Source of the DNA: Clostridia bacterium | Lineage (GTDB): Bacteria; Bacillota; Clostridia; Oscillospirales; QAMX01 | Direction: 5' to 3' | Length of the DNA stretch: 35,104 bases | Assembly: GCA_017441705.1 (NCBI GenBank) | Contig: JAFRWU010000008.1 | Location: forward strand, 1 to 35,104 | In this document: positions 33,866 through 35,104 of the stretch, in pieces | Position numbering within the stretch: the first letter of the stretch is position 1 | How the letters are laid out: the number at the start of each line of letters is the position of its first letter | Translations under genes and position numbers: made by a program | Notes under the pieces: model-generated | Seen by the model: only the letters and a program-made list of their open reading frames with translations | The model's database searches: none | What the model was told of the DNA's origin: nothing

Positions 33866-35104
33866 TTACCCCTGCTCCGCAAGATAGATCGACACTCGGT
33901 TCTGGATATATTCAGCAGCTTGTTTGGCCGTGATCTCCCCCGTGAAATAACGCATGGCCTCTTCACGAACGATATCGTCTGCAGCGCGGGACTCTTCCCC
34001 GTAATGATCGGCAGAGGAAAGGATCTCTTTCCATGAAACCTCAGCCAGATAAGACACGCCGTCCCCATCCGTAGCATCCCGCGCCACCAGAGCTTCAGCC
34101 GCTTTTATGCTCAGCGGGAATCCCCAGGTGGTCTCGCGCTCCGTGGATTTCAGGTAATCTTGAAACCTCTCTTCCGAAAAGAGCCAGACATAAAACACTT
34201 CCGCTTCTTTCCGGTGCGGCGCGTTCTTCGCGACGCCCAGAAGCTGATCGGCAAGAATGGCGAGTCCCTTCTCTTTGGCTGTCGGTGAAGAAAAGGCCGT
34301 GCCTTCCATTCCAAAAGTGGTCGCCGGTTCCCTGCTGTCCGCGGTCTCGTAGACACGGGAAAGGTCCAGGCGGTGTACGCTGGCGATATCGTATTCCGGC
34401 CAGAAGAGCCACGGCTTTTCGGTCGCGTTGTGATAATTGCCGAGGACCTCCTCCGGATCCTTCGCATAACGATTCAGGAATTCCAGCAGCGTAATAAAAT
34501 CAGGATCGTCGAAATGGCATTGCCCGCTCTCCGGATCCATCCACGCGGAAAGCCCGTTCGCCATGAAATTGTTCAGGGCGTATTCCTTGCACTGTTCTTT
34601 CAGATAGGAATCGTATTCCAGCTTGTCGAGAAGAGCAGTCAGTTCCTTCACCGTGGAGGGAACGCCATATTGATCGATCAGGCCTTTCGGAAGGCAGGAC
34701 GCCACGACGGCGAAATCGGTGGGCAGGAAGAAGATGTTCCCGTCGACTTTCGACGCCTCCACCACGTTGGGGAAAAAGGCTCCCGCGTCAAGTCTCTCTT
34801 TCAGCAAGCTATCCAACGGCACGAGAAGCCCTTTTTTCGCGTAGTTCCGCATAGTCATAAAGTCGTAACAGGAAGCCACGTCGATCTCCCCCGAAAGGAA
34901 GGCGAGATTCATGCCGACCTCATCGTCGAAGATCCTGATCTTCACCTGAAATCCGTGCTTTCCGCGGTTGAAGCGTGCGGCGGCGTCCTCCATGGCAAAG
35001 GATGCAACTCGGATCGTACCGATCACGATTTCCGGCTTGTCCGCCGGCTCTTCGGACGGGATCAGACGAAAAAGCCTGTCCTCGGCAAGGAGCAGAAACC
35101 CGTC
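33866..35104 (-). CDS. Extracellular solute-binding protein (ABC importer type), 5' truncated
   Basis: The C-terminal 413 residues of a substrate-binding protein are visible. The frame is open to the right edge of the window, and the 26 codons before the GTG at 35026 read smoothly as protein (LLLAEDRLFRLIPSEEPADKPEIVIGTI), with no ribosome binding site at that GTG, so the true start is outside. The visible part has the two-lobe pattern of sugar-type binding proteins: VASFAMEDAAARFNRGKHGFQV then MNLAFLSGEIDVAS, the PLDSLLKERLD segment, FFLPTDFAVVASC, and the later GMEGTAFSSPTAKEKGLAILADQLLGVAKNA. The residues before the lobe suggest an extra N-terminal domain ending in a linker. Substrate unknown. 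A neighbouring YesM/YesN-type system on the same strand suggests a carbohydrate. Confidence 0.8.
   Translation of the reverse strand, partial: DGFLLLAEDRLFRLIPSEEPADKPEIVIGTIRVASFAMEDAAARFNRGKHGFQVKIRIFDDEVGMNLAFLSGEIDVASCYDFMTMRNYAKKGLLVPLDSLLKERLDAGAFFPNVVEASKVDGNIFFLPTDFAVVASCLPKGLIDQYGVPSTVKELTALLDKLEYDSYLKEQCKEYALNNFMANGLSAWMDPESGQCHFDDPDFITLLEFLNRYAKDPEEVLGNYHNATEKPWLFWPEYDIASVHRLDLSRVYETADSREPATTFGMEGTAFSSPTAKEKGLAILADQLLGVAKNAPHRKEAEVFYVWLFSEERFQDYLKSTERETTWGFPLSIKAAEALVARDATDGDGVSYLAEVSWKEILSSADHYGEESRAADDIVREEAMRYFTGEITAKQAAEYIQNRVSIYLAEQG

Overview
The window reads as chromosomal DNA from a GC-rich (about 60% by eye), strictly anaerobic, Gram-positive member of the Bacillota, most likely a gut-type Clostridia. 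Reasons: an oxygen-sensitive class III ribonucleotide reductase, a rubrerythrin, strong AGGAGG-type ribosome binding sites, sigma-A promoters with 17-bp spacers, GTG starts, a YesM/YesN-type two-component pair beside a sugar-type solute-binding protein, and no outer-membrane genes. I could not assign a family. I saw no phage, insertion sequence, CRISPR array, rRNA or tRNA.

Layout. 1-3440: nrdD (5' end cut by the window) with a redoxin domain fused to its C-terminus, then trxB and a rubrerythrin, each followed by a strong hairpin terminator. 3445-4860 (minus): MATE exporter. 5009-7236: a strong promoter, a long stem-loop RNA ending in a U-tract, then a 685-residue protein with a TerD-like C-terminal domain. 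7310-9010 (minus): a lipoprotein and a 111-residue protein, both unrecognised. 9150-11627 (plus): glycerol kinase and a diacylglycerol-kinase-family lipid kinase. 11698-15526 (minus): lacZ and pfkA, 19 bp apart, under one promoter. 15654-16106 (minus): NUDIX hydrolase. 16219-20218 (minus): marR and a heterodimeric ABC exporter, with a repeat-rich operator just downstream of the predicted start site. 20473-21708 (plus): CLC anion transporter. 21739-24102 (minus): P-type ATPase. 24154-25440 (plus): sodium:amino-acid symporter. 25422-29104 (minus): DUF4340-type membrane protein, efp, rsmE and a short-chain dehydrogenase. 29261-33434 (minus): AraC-type response regulator followed by a 946-residue histidine kinase with two extracellular modules. 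33866-35104 (minus): solute-binding protein, 5' end outside the window.

How the genes work together. The left block forms an apparent electron relay from NADPH through thioredoxin reductase to the redoxin domain on the ribonucleotide reductase, with rubrerythrin as oxidative defence. The centre links galactoside cleavage to glycolysis and glycerol phosphorylation to lipid turnover. The right end looks like extracytoplasmic sensing joined to substrate capture. Most of the window is ordinary housekeeping and transport. The points that most deserve a second look are the unassigned structured RNA before the TerD-like gene, the nrdD-redoxin fusion beside trxB, the duplicated sensor in the histidine kinase, and the 15-bp-periodic marR operator.
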